In this document: piece by piece, positions 53,628 through 62,238 of the stretch | Position numbering within the stretch: position 1 is the stretch's first letter | Layout of the letters: each line of letters opens with the position of its first letter | From: Halalkalicoccus paucihalophilus | GTDB lineage: Archaea; Halobacteriota; Halobacteria; Halobacteriales; Halalkalicoccaceae | Length of the DNA stretch: 64,000 bases | NCBI RefSeq assembly: GCF_001593955.1 | Contig: NZ_LTAZ01000017.1 | Span: forward strand, 248,001 to 312,000 | Reading direction: 5' to 3' | The notes under the pieces: model-generated | What the model was told of the DNA's origin: nothing | Databases searched by the model: none | The model's input: the letters and a program-made list of their open reading frames with translations, nothing else | Program-made: the position numbers and the translations under genes

Positions 53628-53807
53628 TCACAGAATATCGTCCGTGGTCTCGGCGGTCCGGAACGACTCTAAATCCGTATACCGGAGTCCATACGGAACA
53701 CGCGTTGCCAGTGGAATCGGGATAGTTCATACAACGATTCGGGCTCAAACACAACGACACGCGTGTTCGGATCGAACGGTCCCTGATCACCAGTGAACAG
53801 CGTGACT
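53628..53807 (-). pseudogene. Second decayed copy of the small PUA/ASCH-like protein
   Basis: DNA closely related to 18393-18570 reads FTGDQGPFDPNTRVVVFEPE, SLYEL and then a frameshift. Frames encoding LATRVPYG and DLESFRTAETTDD relatives follow. It covers only the C-terminal half and abuts the stop of the second propeller gene. Confidence 0.65.
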
Positions 53808-53810
53808 TGC

Positions 53811-55223
53811 TTATTCTTCGGTGCCCGGTTCCGCAATCGCATAGAGAGTTCCGTCTGAGATCACGTACACACTTCCGTCGACGACGACGGGATTGCCAGT
53901 GATCGGTAGATCGAACATCGCGATGATTGTCCCTGTCGATACCTCGATGGCATACAGAGCATCGGTCTCTACACCAAACGCGTCCGAGGTAGCGCCGACG
54001 TAGAGCACATCGTTAGCGACTACTGGTGCCGTTGAAACGCCGAAATCCATCGTATCTCCATAGATCGACCAACCACCGGCCCCATCAACGTTCCCGGCGG
54101 CTAGAACGGACACCATGTCATAATCGACCGCCGTCGTATAGATATGGCCGTCGCCTGCAGCTATCGGTAAGAGGCCGAACCCAGCGTTCGTCCTTACGGT
54201 CCGTACGTCCCCACCGGTTGTCTTATCGAGGGAAACGAGACTGTAGACAGGAGCACCAAGGATATCCTCGTCACCGCCAGCTGTCACACGTAGATAGACC
54301 CGTCCATTGGCGACGACTGGTGGGCCATCGATGTTCGCCTCGGACGCAAACGGTGGAACTAGTTTTTGTTGCCACTGAATACGTCCAGTTCGCGCCCCGA
54401 GAGCGAGGACGGTTCGATCCAAGCCTCCGTCACCGGTAACACGACCAACGTAGACACACTTCCCATGTATCGCCGGAGGCGTGAGACGGCTTCCGAGTGT
54501 TCGTTCCCAAATCACCGTGCCGGAAGCAGTGTTAAGGCTATATATTGTCTCGTGATCCGTAACATAGAGCCGCCGGCCGGCCAAAGCGAGCCCGCCAGTA
54601 GTCAGTGGCGTGGCCGACGAGATGGGCGCCGTCCATCGAACACTGCCGTCCGAACGCGAATATGCTCGGAGCGAGCCACCGCTTGCGTAGATATGTCTGT
54701 CGTCAACGGCCAGTGCATCTATTTCCGTCTCGGGATCGACCATCCAGAGAAGTGACCCATCGGTGGCATCCAGCGCGTATAGCCCTGCACGAGACTCATC
54801 AGTCTCCGGATCAAGTACCTGCCCGCTCGCATACACTACCCCGTTGCTAATGACGGGATCGGTTATCGTATTGGACTCGAATCGCCATCGTTCCTCGAGA
54901 CCGCTCCGTGGCCCATCTGCAGTCGGATGATACCCCGTATGGGCGCCATTGTACCGCTGTTGTGGCCATTCTATCTCGCTCGCTGTTAGTGAGTCCTTCT
55001 GAGAGGCAGGACGAGCTCCGTGATCCGAGCGTGCCGCTGTCGCTGTCGATGCGAGAAGGCTGCTACCAGTAATCGCCCCGGCTGCCAACAAGAACTTGCG
55101 TCTCGTCGGAGTTATATTTAATAAATCATGAGATAATGTATTACTCACATGTATTCTATAGTCATCTGAGGATATAAGGAGATTGTCCATATTATATTCC
55201 AATTCGCAAGACATGTTTGTCAT
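53811..55223 (-). CDS. Tat-exported PQQ-like beta-propeller protein, paralogue 2
   Basis: The 470-residue protein has a twin-arginine signal PTRRKFLLAAGAITGSSLLA near residue 40, then a WPQQRYNGAHTGYHP motif matching the 631-1869 protein (WPQPRANAARTAS). Propeller repeats follow, of the form ALDATDGSLLW, AYSRSDGSVRW, SLNTASGTVIW and ALGARTGRIQW. The start may lie at one of several Met codons; the AT-rich leader does not decide it. As in the paralogue, the protein should sit outside the membrane. Its PQQ binding or scaffold role is unknown. Confidence 0.85.
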   Translation of the reverse strand: MTNMSCELEYNMDNLLISSDDYRIHVSNTLSHDLLNITPTRRKFLLAAGAITGSSLLASTATAARSDHGARPASQKDSLTASEIEWPQQRYNGAHTGYHPTADGPRSGLEERWRFESNTITDPVISNGVVYASGQVLDPETDESRAGLYALDATDGSLLWMVDPETEIDALAVDDRHIYASGGSLRAYSRSDGSVRWTAPISSATPLTTGGLALAGRRLYVTDHETIYSLNTASGTVIWERTLGSRLTPPAIHGKCVYVGRVTGDGGLDRTVLALGARTGRIQWQQKLVPPFASEANIDGPPVVANGRVYLRVTAGGDEDILGAPVYSLVSLDKTTGGDVRTVRTNAGFGLLPIAAGDGHIYTTAVDYDMVSVLAAGNVDGAGGWSIYGDTMDFGVSTAPVVANDVLYVGATSDAFGVETDALYAIEVSTGTIIAMFDLPITGNPVVVDGSVYVISDGTLYAIAEPGTEE

Positions 55224-55494
55224 TTACAGCCAGTAATACTGGGGAAAATCACTGGTTCACAGCGGCGGACAGCACACAAGCCCACGAGTTTACTTTTACT
55301 GAGGCGATCTCATTTATCATTCACTGCGAGACACAGCAGGACTCGGAGACATTGCTCACTACTGGGTTCTCGACGAACACGAACTGGCTGAAGCAATAAT
55401 ATGATTGAGGCCGTGTGCACCACTATCCAAATCTCAACTACTGATGTTGCACACGGCTTCCACTACAAAGGAGATCACTACTTGAGGAGACGGA
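55224..55494. other. Gap with a diverged hairpin and an unassigned tail
   Basis: A start-less frame ends in HYWVLDEHELAEAII and a stop at about 55400. The hairpin at 55410-55457 follows. No complete gene is seen. Confidence 0.35.
55410..55457. repeat. Diverged member of the hairpin family
   Basis: GCCGTGTGCACCA (55410-55422) pairs with TGTTGCACACGGC (55445-55457) with one mismatch over a 22-nt loop. The inner TGTTGCAC is shared with the main family, while the outer arm is changed on both sides. Confidence 0.6.
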
Positions 55495-55527
55495 ATGATT
55501 GATCTGTCTCAAGGGACTGGCTCTCGT

Positions 55528-55740
55528 ATGATCGACGTCACATACGAGGACGCCAATGACGAGATAACGACGATCCACGCGGATGAAGCGAATATAACGC
55601 CCGAAGAACGCTATCTCCAGATACGAATTACAGACGACGAACGGCAACTCGATATCCCAACACGGAGGGTGATCTCTGTCGAACGTGATCTCGAGGAACT
55701 GGATTCGGACGACCGGACAGCAAGCGCACAGTATCTCTAA
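55528..55740 (+). CDS. Small acidic hypothetical protein
   Basis: From ATG 55528 there are 70 residues (MIDVTYEDANDEITTIHADE ... LDIPTRRVISVERDLEELDS) with a likely all-beta core. The composition fits a haloarchaeal cytosolic protein. There is no recognised family. The frame can begin 11 codons earlier at 55495. Confidence 0.5.
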   Translation: MIDVTYEDANDEITTIHADEANITPEERYLQIRITDDERQLDIPTRRVISVERDLEELDSDDRTASAQYL

Positions 55741-56349
55741 ATCGCTCTCACAATTCACTCTCGTCGTAAGCAGCAAACTGGCTACGACGTATATGGACTC
55801 CCGATATTGACATCCTCCCCACCCTAAAGGGCGAGGATTCGTCGAAGGGGAGTTCAAGGTTGCACGTTTCCTCGGTGGTCAAATTCCCTTTCGGGAGCCA
55901 CGTCAGCGGTTGCCTCCCAATTGTGACCGAGGAGGTGCGTTGCAGTGCGTATAGCCCTGTCAAAGGGGCCTTCCGTCCGACGCTCGGTCGGCGGTTCAAC
56001 GCGACGAATACCGCTCGTCGCTCCACGGCGGGGTATTCAGCCCGCACGGTACCACGATTCGCGTCGCCCGAAGCGTTACGTCGTGGACTGGTTCGATGCG
56101 CGCACCGGATTTGTGACCACGGGGCAAGTCGATGCGAAGCATCGGTGCGGTCAAAGACCGCGTTTGCCGACGTGGGAACTCCGGTAGTGCGGTCTACGGC
56201 AGCGGCGAGTATAGAGAGTACGGCGCGTATCCCTGCCCTGAATGGCGAGGCTTTGCGCCTGTTTTTACGTAAGAGAGGAGACTATGGTAGTGGAGTAGTT
56301 CATAGAAGATAATTATAATGTTCTGGATTCCGTCGGCTAACAAGGACTG
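55741..56349. other. Gap occupied mainly by an IS200/IS605 right-end relic
   Basis: Beyond the relic at 55805-56245, the last 100 bp are the AT-rich leader of the alpha/beta hydrolase gene. Confidence 0.5.
55805..56245 (-). mobile_element. IS200/IS605-type right end with surrounding relic
   Basis: The end hairpin lies at 55812-55838 (ATCCTC-CCCACCCTAAAGGGC-GAGGAT). On the minus strand the preceding 400 bp contain several short palindromes and a spurious frame with NLELPFDESSPFRVGRMS. Such a frame typically accompanies haloarchaeal IS200/IS605 right ends, where the guide (omega) RNA of TnpB is encoded. No intact tnpB remains. Confidence 0.6.
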
Positions 56350-57465
56350 ATGACAGACCAAAGTCACACGCCGACTGATGCTCCATCGCCTGGCGCAAGC
56401 CACACGATGAGTGGGATCGAAAACGAGTACTACTCACAGGAAGTTCACGGCCCATACGAGACGTACTCACTGGGTGAGTTCGAGCTCGCCGAAGGCGAGA
56501 CACTGCCCGACTGCCAGATCGCATATACAACGTTCGGCGAACTCAACGACGCAAAAGACAACGCCATTCTCTTCCCGCATATGTATTCAGGGACCAGCAA
56601 GGATATGGAACTGTACGTCGGCGAGGAGATGGCGCTTGATCCACAGACGTATTTCATCATCCTCCCCAATCAGATCGGCGGGGGACTCTCGACGTCACCC
56701 CACAATACCCCGCCACCATACGGACAAGCGGATTTCCCGAACGTGCGTATCAGTGACGATGTCCGTGCACAACAGCAACTAGTTACCGAGAAATTCGGGA
56801 TTGACGAAATCGAACTCGTCCTTGGGTGGTCGATGGGGGCCCAGCAGACCTACGAGTGGGCTGTCCGATACCCAGAGATGGTCAAGCGAGCGGCGCCGAT
56901 CGGCGGCACCGCGAGAAATCCACCCCAAAGTAGCCTCCTTGTCGATGCACTCATCTCGGCTTTCAAATTGGATCCGAACTGGAATGACGGGTATTACGAC
57001 GATCACCGATCGATGCGTCAAGGACTCAGGCAACATGCCCGGACGTGGGTCTTAATGGGAACGAGCGCGGATCTCTGGCGCGAAGAAGAGTGGCGTGCGG
57101 CCGGATTCTCGTCATTGGACGACTTCATGCATCGGCTCTGGGATGAGTGGTTCCTCCCAATGGATCCGAACAATCTGATTCGAATGGCTTGGAAGTGGAA
57201 ACACGCCGATGTGAGCCGAATGACCGACGGTAATCTCGAGAGTGCATTGGAACAAATCGAGGCTCGCGTGTACGTTCTGCCATTTGAAGAAGACATGGTG
57301 TTCACACTCGAGGACAATCGTCTCGAAGAGGAGATGATTCCCGATAGCGAGCTGCGACCGATCCCGACGCCATGGGGACACTTCGGGATGTTCGGATTCC
57401 GTCCGGAAGACAAAGAATTCATTGACACCGCGATCGGTGAGCTCCTCGATGAATCAGTAGCCTAA
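56350..57465 (+). CDS. Alpha/beta hydrolase of the MetX (homoserine acetyltransferase) family
   Basis: The 371-residue protein has the MetX-like N-terminus GETLPDCQIAYTTFGELNDA, an oxyanion region HMYSGTSKDMELYVG, the nucleophile elbow in VLGWSMGAQQTYEW (Ser near 160) and the catalytic His in PTPWGHFGMFG near the end. True MetX has GGSMGG at the elbow; here it is GWSMGA, as in many uncharacterised hydrolases of the family. A general esterase or amidase role is therefore as likely as methionine synthesis. There is no signal peptide, so it is cytosolic. A possible later start lies at Met20. Confidence 0.85.
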   Translation: MTDQSHTPTDAPSPGASHTMSGIENEYYSQEVHGPYETYSLGEFELAEGETLPDCQIAYTTFGELNDAKDNAILFPHMYSGTSKDMELYVGEEMALDPQTYFIILPNQIGGGLSTSPHNTPPPYGQADFPNVRISDDVRAQQQLVTEKFGIDEIELVLGWSMGAQQTYEWAVRYPEMVKRAAPIGGTARNPPQSSLLVDALISAFKLDPNWNDGYYDDHRSMRQGLRQHARTWVLMGTSADLWREEEWRAAGFSSLDDFMHRLWDEWFLPMDPNNLIRMAWKWKHADVSRMTDGNLESALEQIEARVYVLPFEEDMVFTLEDNRLEEEMIPDSELRPIPTPWGHFGMFGFRPEDKEFIDTAIGELLDESVA

Positions 57466-57544
57466 GTGAGTTCGAAGAACAGCAACCCAATTCAATTTTT
57501 CACCGCCTGACCAGAAGGCACCACCACTGGCTGACCGCCCACCG

Positions 57545-57928
57545 GTGAGCATCCTTCTACCGACGGCGAGGGAAACCAATGCCGGCGAGGAGCTGCCCGC
57601 TCAACTTGAGGAGCTCATCGTCCTCGATAATGACTATTCTCTTCTTCAGGATACCTGGACGATCCGCGACAGCAAGACGGGTGCTACACTCGCGAAAATC
57701 ACCTCCCGTGGAGCACTCGCAATACTCGCGCGACGGAAGCTCCCACTCGGTGGATTGATTCAGCACAAATACGAAATCACTGACGCGGACGGTGCGCACG
57801 TTGGGACGATCCGTGGCAAACTATCGCTTCGGGACCGATACGAGATCACCATCGACGACGCAACTACGGTCCCAAAAGAGTCGATCGTCGCTGCGGCAAT
57901 CGTCATTGACGCTATTCAAGGCAATTAG
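57545..57928 (+). CDS. LURP-one-related (Tubby-like) protein, short form
   Basis: The 127 residues have a run of beta strands typical of LURP-one/YxjI folds: SLLQDTWTIRDSKTGATLAK, RRKLPLGGLIQHKYEITDAD, HVGTIRGKLSLRDRYEITID. Only a GTG start is available. The frame is open for 75 bp upstream without an ATG, and the family is usually 150-200 residues. The gene could therefore have lost its front part. The function is unknown. Confidence 0.65.
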   Translation: MSILLPTARETNAGEELPAQLEELIVLDNDYSLLQDTWTIRDSKTGATLAKITSRGALAILARRKLPLGGLIQHKYEITDADGAHVGTIRGKLSLRDRYEITIDDATTVPKESIVAAAIVIDAIQGN

Positions 57929-58093
57929 CTCAGTCAGAGATACGACACCCCGGTAAGATCACTTGGAGCCGAGGACGAAGATAGCGACTACCGTGAGCTC
58001 GAATTGACGCTCTCACTGATGACGTCTCCCGATTCGAAACCCAGTCTAACTGGATGAAACAACTTTTACCGATATATCGAGAACAGATAATCG

Positions 58094-59101
58094 ATGCCGG
58101 GCCTGCTCGTCTCGCTCCTTCTCGTGGTGGTTGCAGTGCTCATCATCTGGAAAGGAAGTGAGTACTTCGAGCGAGCAGCAGAGCGCCTCAGCAAGCACTA
58201 TGGCTTGCCGGTCGCTGTCCATGGTGCCGTCGTCGTCGCAGTTGGATCGAGTTTCCCTGAGATCAGTTCGGTCGTTATTAGTACAGTCGTCCACGGGGAG
58301 TTCTCTCTCGGTGTCGGAGCGATCGTTGGCAGTGCCATCTTCAACCTCCTCGTCATTCCAGCTTTCTCGGCATTCGCCAGCGAGAACCTTGAGGCAACCC
58401 GCGATATCGTCCATAAAGACGGTCAATTCTACATTATCAGCGTTCTCGTTCTGTTCATCATGTTCGCACTCGGTGCGACATACGTTCCGGGAGGAACAAA
58501 CGAGGCTGCGATCCTGACACCAGCGTTGGCGATCTTTCCCCTCGCGACGTACGGAATCTACATATTTCTTCACCAGCAGGACTCCAGTGCGCACGTTGGG
58601 GATGACTCCATAGACGTGCGACTAAGGCGGGAGTGGGGACTACTCGCGGTGGGGCTCCTGGTCATTGCTGTCGGCGTTGAACTGATCGTTCGCGCCGCCC
58701 TCTCACTTGGCGCTATCTTCGGTACACCAAGTTTCCTGTGGGGACTGACCGTCATTGCTGCTGGAACGAGCCTGCCAGATGCGTTCGTAAGCGTGCGCGC
58801 CGCTCAAAACGATAACAGCGTTACCAGCCTCACGAACGTTCTCGGGAGCAATACGTTTAATCTCCTCGTCGCCATCCCTGTTGGCGTCATCCTGGCGGGG
58901 ACAGCGACCATCAATTTCCTCGTTGCGATCCCGACGATGGGGTTCCTCGCGTTCGCGACGCTCGTGTTTATTGTTTTCATCCGTACCGATCTCGAACTGA
59001 CGAATCTCGAGGCCTACGGCTTTCTGGGACTGTATGGGCTGTTTCTCCTCTGGATGACGCTCGAATCAGTCGGTATCATCGAGACCGTTCAGGGCATCTA
59101 A
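58094..59101 (+). CDS. Sodium/calcium antiporter (CaCA family)
   Basis: The 335-residue membrane protein has the two inverted alpha repeats. Alpha-1 is AVGSSFPEISSVV with GSAIFNLLVIPA. Alpha-2 is IAAGTSLPDAFVSVRAAQ with LGSNTFNLLVAIP. The acidic residues Glu and Asp for ion binding are present in both. It has about ten hydrophobic helices and a hydrophilic loop in the middle (HQQDSSAHVGDDSIDVRLR). It should extrude Ca2+ in exchange for Na+ or H+ at the cytoplasmic membrane. Confidence 0.93.
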   Translation: MPGLLVSLLLVVVAVLIIWKGSEYFERAAERLSKHYGLPVAVHGAVVVAVGSSFPEISSVVISTVVHGEFSLGVGAIVGSAIFNLLVIPAFSAFASENLEATRDIVHKDGQFYIISVLVLFIMFALGATYVPGGTNEAAILTPALAIFPLATYGIYIFLHQQDSSAHVGDDSIDVRLRREWGLLAVGLLVIAVGVELIVRAALSLGAIFGTPSFLWGLTVIAAGTSLPDAFVSVRAAQNDNSVTSLTNVLGSNTFNLLVAIPVGVILAGTATINFLVAIPTMGFLAFATLVFIVFIRTDLELTNLEAYGFLGLYGLFLLWMTLESVGIIETVQGI

Positions 59102-59340
59102 CTTGGTTCCGGGATCAAGTAGAGGGTGACTAACCTATCCTCCGTGGTTTGATCGCCTGCAGATCCGCCGTCTCGTCAGCCCGATCTCGCTTCAATTCAA
59201 CAATGACCGGTTGCCGATAGAGACAAAGACAATAGACCGTCTAACCGTGTTCAGTCCTCGACTGCAGGATGCACAACCCAGCGGAGACAGAGATCCCTCC
59301 AGCCCCCAAAGTAGTAAACAGTGCCAATTGAACTACGCGC

Positions 59341-60096
59341 ATGTCCGGTGATCCCGACGAGTTGGGCACACAGCTCTATCGCGCCTATTGAGATGTCGAG
59401 CCAATCGACTCAACAGCACTTCCGTCAACAGTAACGGTTGAGGAGGGATACGCGACCTAAGACGCGTTTATAGACCACCGGATCGCTAAGGAAGGAGAGC
59501 CAGTTGGGTACAAAATCGGCTTCACGAGCGAAGCTGTTCGGACTGATCTTTGCGTCGATGCTCCGGCATTCGGGCGGCTCCTTGCCGATACGGTTCGGGA
59601 CGATCGACGCTTCGACACGGAGTCACGAATCGAGCCGGAAGTTGCCTTCCTGATGGGGGATGATCTATCGCCGCCGGTGAGTCGCCTCGACGTTATCAGT
59701 GCGACTGACCTCCTTGTGCCGGCCATTGAAATCGTTGATAGCCGAATTCGTGACTGGGACCTTATAGGACCAGCGGCGATTGCCGACAATGCGCTCGCAG
59801 CCCGACTCCTCATTGGCGATCGAATAGCGGCCAGTGATGTAGATCTCGTCCGTGAAGGGGTGGAAGTGTTAATCGATGGCGTCCGTCGGGCAACGGGAAC
59901 CGGCGCAGCAGTGCTGGGCCATCCAGCCGACGCCGTCGCCTGGCTCGCAGAGACGCTCCCTGAGCATAACGAGTCGCTCAAGGCGGGCGATATCGTCACA
60001 ACGGGTTCGATCACTAAACCACTCCCCATCAACGCTGGTGAAACTGCTGTTATGCGCTTCTCGTCGCTGGGTTCCGTCGTCGCACACGCTGAATAA
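59341..60096 (+). pseudogene. 2-keto-4-pentenoate hydratase-type gene with two nonsense codons
   Basis: One frame of 251 codons from ATG 59341 (MSGDPDELGTQLYRAY) is interrupted by TGA at 59389-59391 and TAA at 59458-59460. The rest is well kept: GEPVGYKIGFTSEAV, IEPEVAFLM (metal-binding Glu pair), LVPAIEIVDSRI, and the C-terminal AWLAETLPEHNESLKAGDIV, TTGSITKPLPI. This is the MhpD/HpaH hydratase fold used at the end of aromatic meta-cleavage. Restarting at 59653 would lose the front third. The lesions look recent, as there is no frameshift. Confidence 0.88.
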
Positions 60097-60189
60097 TCCG
60101 TGACAGAGAAGTCGAGATGGAGAGCTGAACCAGCCGTCGTACTCCAGCATACGTTCCATTAGGATGTTGTCTCGCCGTTCATGCTCCGA

Positions 60190-60245
60190 CGAACTACGTA
60201 GTCGGTAACCGAATAGATAATTGCAGCTCTCTTCAGTACTTTCAC
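60190..60245 (+). pseudogene. HhH-gene scrap
   Basis: TACGTAGTCGGTAACCGAAT and the following ATAATTGCAGCTCTCTT match the YAVGDRYMVAALF-coding DNA at 41.75 kb. About 55 bp survive. Confidence 0.55.
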
Positions 60246-60282
60246 GGATGGAAACGCACGTCCTATTGGAGATTTACGGTTT

Positions 60283-60540
60283 GCATCCCGTCGTGATACG
60301 GGCCGTGCCACGCGGCCGTTACCCCTATCCGGAGAGGACTCGGGGTTACTTGGTTGTTTATTGACGGTATCCCACTGCGGTCGCCGAGGGGGATACCCTC
60401 GACCAACCGAGGGGAACCCCGATACTGTCTCATTAGAGTAGGCGGCACGGCCGCCTCGGTTGGTATCACAGACAGACTGTATTCACGTGAATCTACCGAT
60501 GCGGCGATTCATCCCCACCCTAAAGAACGGGGTTTTCTCG
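60283..60540. mobile_element. Palindromic MITE-like element with an IS200/IS605 end
   Basis: The end hairpin around CCCCACCCTAAAGAACGGGG (60513-60532), followed by TTTTCTCGCC, resembles the inverse of the tnpA left end at 12640-12671. Inside are further hairpins: CCCGT/ACGGG (60287-60302), GGCCG/CGGCC (60301-60317) and AGGCGGC/GCCGCCT (60440-60456). There is no coding capacity. It resembles the palindrome-associated elements described in haloarchaea (PATE-like), but the other end is not certain. Confidence 0.5.
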
Positions 60541-60971
60541 CCTAATTCAGATAAACAGGACAAGACCCGCTCGTGAATCGTCTCGGCCCCTTTCGCGATC
60601 CTTGGCGTACCGTAACTCGAACAACCCTTGCTGTTAGTGAGTACGGATCCCAATCGGGACGCCCCCTGATCGGCTAGTTCGTTCCAGAGGTCTTCTGTTC
60701 TCAGTCGAGATTCGTCTAAAAGAAGCGTGTAGTCGGCCGTCGGTTTGCTCAGTGGCGGTTTATATTTCATATATTTCCCTTGGAATATTCCGCCAATATA
60801 TCTCGGATTATTGGACGTAGCTGAGCAGCGTAAAAAGCCGGTCAGTGTGGATCGAATCTTCTTTGAGTCGCGCTTTATAGTAATCCATAATGAGGCTCCC
60901 GAGATGTATCAGTGAGGACGATAACGGAGGGGAACGGTAACATGGAGGGCTCGGGGCCTGCAGGAAACCAG

Positions 60972-61757
60972 ATGAGTTCCGACGAGCAAACCCCGGCTCC
61001 GAATATCCTTAACTCACTCATCGATACCGGTCAACATGAAATCGAGCGCGAAACGACGGGACTGCTTCTATCGGGCTTTTCGGCTGGTCTCGATATTGGA
61101 TTCGGACCACTGCTGATGGCTGTCATACTGACGCTCAGCGATGGAGGGTATGGCGATATCGGGACGGAGTTACTTCTGGCGAGCGCCTACGCCGTGGGTT
61201 TCATCTTCGTTATCATCTCACGTTCGGAGCTGTTCACTGAACACACGACCCTTGCAGTGATGCCAGTGCTCGACAACCGAGCATCACTAGGGGGGTTAGC
61301 TCGGCTCTGGGGGCTCGTCTGGGTAAGCAACATCGTGGGTGGTATAGTGTTCACTGCGCTCATCGTTACGTTGATGCCCAGTCTCGGGGTTGCTTCGCCG
61401 GAAGCGTTCGGCAGCATTGCGCATAAACTGGTCGATCACGATTTCAGATGGCTGTTCGTCGCCGGTATCCTTGCGGGTTGGCTTATGGGGTTGCTGGCGT
61501 GGTTACTCGCCGCAGCCCAGGAAACGACTAGCCGTCTTCTCATCATCTGGCTCGTCACTGCTTCGATCGGCCTTCTCCATCTCCCACACTCGATCGCAGG
61601 CAATATTGAGGTCCTGTTCGGGGTCTTCGTCTCACCGCGGGTCTCGGTGCTCGACTACCTAGTGTTCCTCGTACTGGCGACAATCGGGAATGCGATTGGT
61701 GGCGGTATCTTCGTGGGGGTATTGAAATATGGACACGTAGTCCGCGGCGGTGGGTGA
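60972..61757 (+). CDS. Formate/nitrite transporter (FNT) family channel
   Basis: From ATG 60972 the protein has 261 residues; starts at 60912 or 60942 would add 20 or 10. It has six to seven hydrophobic helices, the FNT first-helix region LLLSGFSAGLDIGFGPLLMA, and the loop SRSELFTEHTTLAVMPVLDN that matches the conserved ELFTxNT block. The expected pore residue of helix 5 lies in LHLPHSIAGNIEVLFGVF. It should pass formate, nitrite or hydrosulfide across the membrane; the cargo cannot be chosen from sequence. Confidence 0.85.
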   Translation: MSSDEQTPAPNILNSLIDTGQHEIERETTGLLLSGFSAGLDIGFGPLLMAVILTLSDGGYGDIGTELLLASAYAVGFIFVIISRSELFTEHTTLAVMPVLDNRASLGGLARLWGLVWVSNIVGGIVFTALIVTLMPSLGVASPEAFGSIAHKLVDHDFRWLFVAGILAGWLMGLLAWLLAAAQETTSRLLIIWLVTASIGLLHLPHSIAGNIEVLFGVFVSPRVSVLDYLVFLVLATIGNAIGGGIFVGVLKYGHVVRGGG

Positions 61758-62238
61758 AGAACTCATCACTACTGCTGATACTCAAAAATAGACTGTCTGG
61801 CTCGGGATCAGGCCTCATGTCGACCCCGTACAGTCTTGTGATCTCCATCATGACGCACTTTTTCTATTCTATTCGCCTATTGACGAGCCCTCGAAAACCC
61901 CTCCGAATCGGAGAGGTCAACCATGAACGAGAGGGGTGGGTGTGCGGTTGGTCCGCGTGCCGCAGTCTATCTTAGAATGTCAACTGTATTAATTAACAGG
62001 TGGTTAGTGCTCTCTCAAGCTTGGCGGTATGACTACTGTCCTGAGCGTGCGAGGAACTCCCGTCTCGGAGCCGACCAACGGGAGGCGAGAATACGGCATT
62101 ACTTTCTCGCGAGTGAGGGTTCCGGCCGTGAACTGTGGTACATCTCAGAGGTTAGTCCACACCCGCCGATCGTAACTAAAGGGACCGATAGATACAGAGC
62201 AACAATCGTTTCTCTCCCAGTCCCGAAACAGCACGTGA
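61758..62238. other. Gap with no gene seen
   Basis: About 480 bp lie between the channel gene and acr3. Open frames here have no family-like sequence, and I see no hairpin of the known families. Confidence 0.45.

Larger units (their letters stand above)
60097..60911. other. Relic- and palindrome-rich gap
   Basis: It holds a scrap of the HhH gene (60190-60245), a palindrome cluster ending in an IS200/IS605-like end hairpin (60283-60540), and a minus-strand frame (60540-60770, MKYKPPLSKPTADYTLLLDE ... RTEDLWNELADQGASRLGSV) without a recognised family that runs into that end. No intact gene is seen. Confidence 0.5.

Noticed and set aside
58046-58594. Minus-strand 182-codon frame opposite the Ca2+ antiporter
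   Set aside because: It is a shadow frame; the plus-strand protein has both alpha-repeat motifs.
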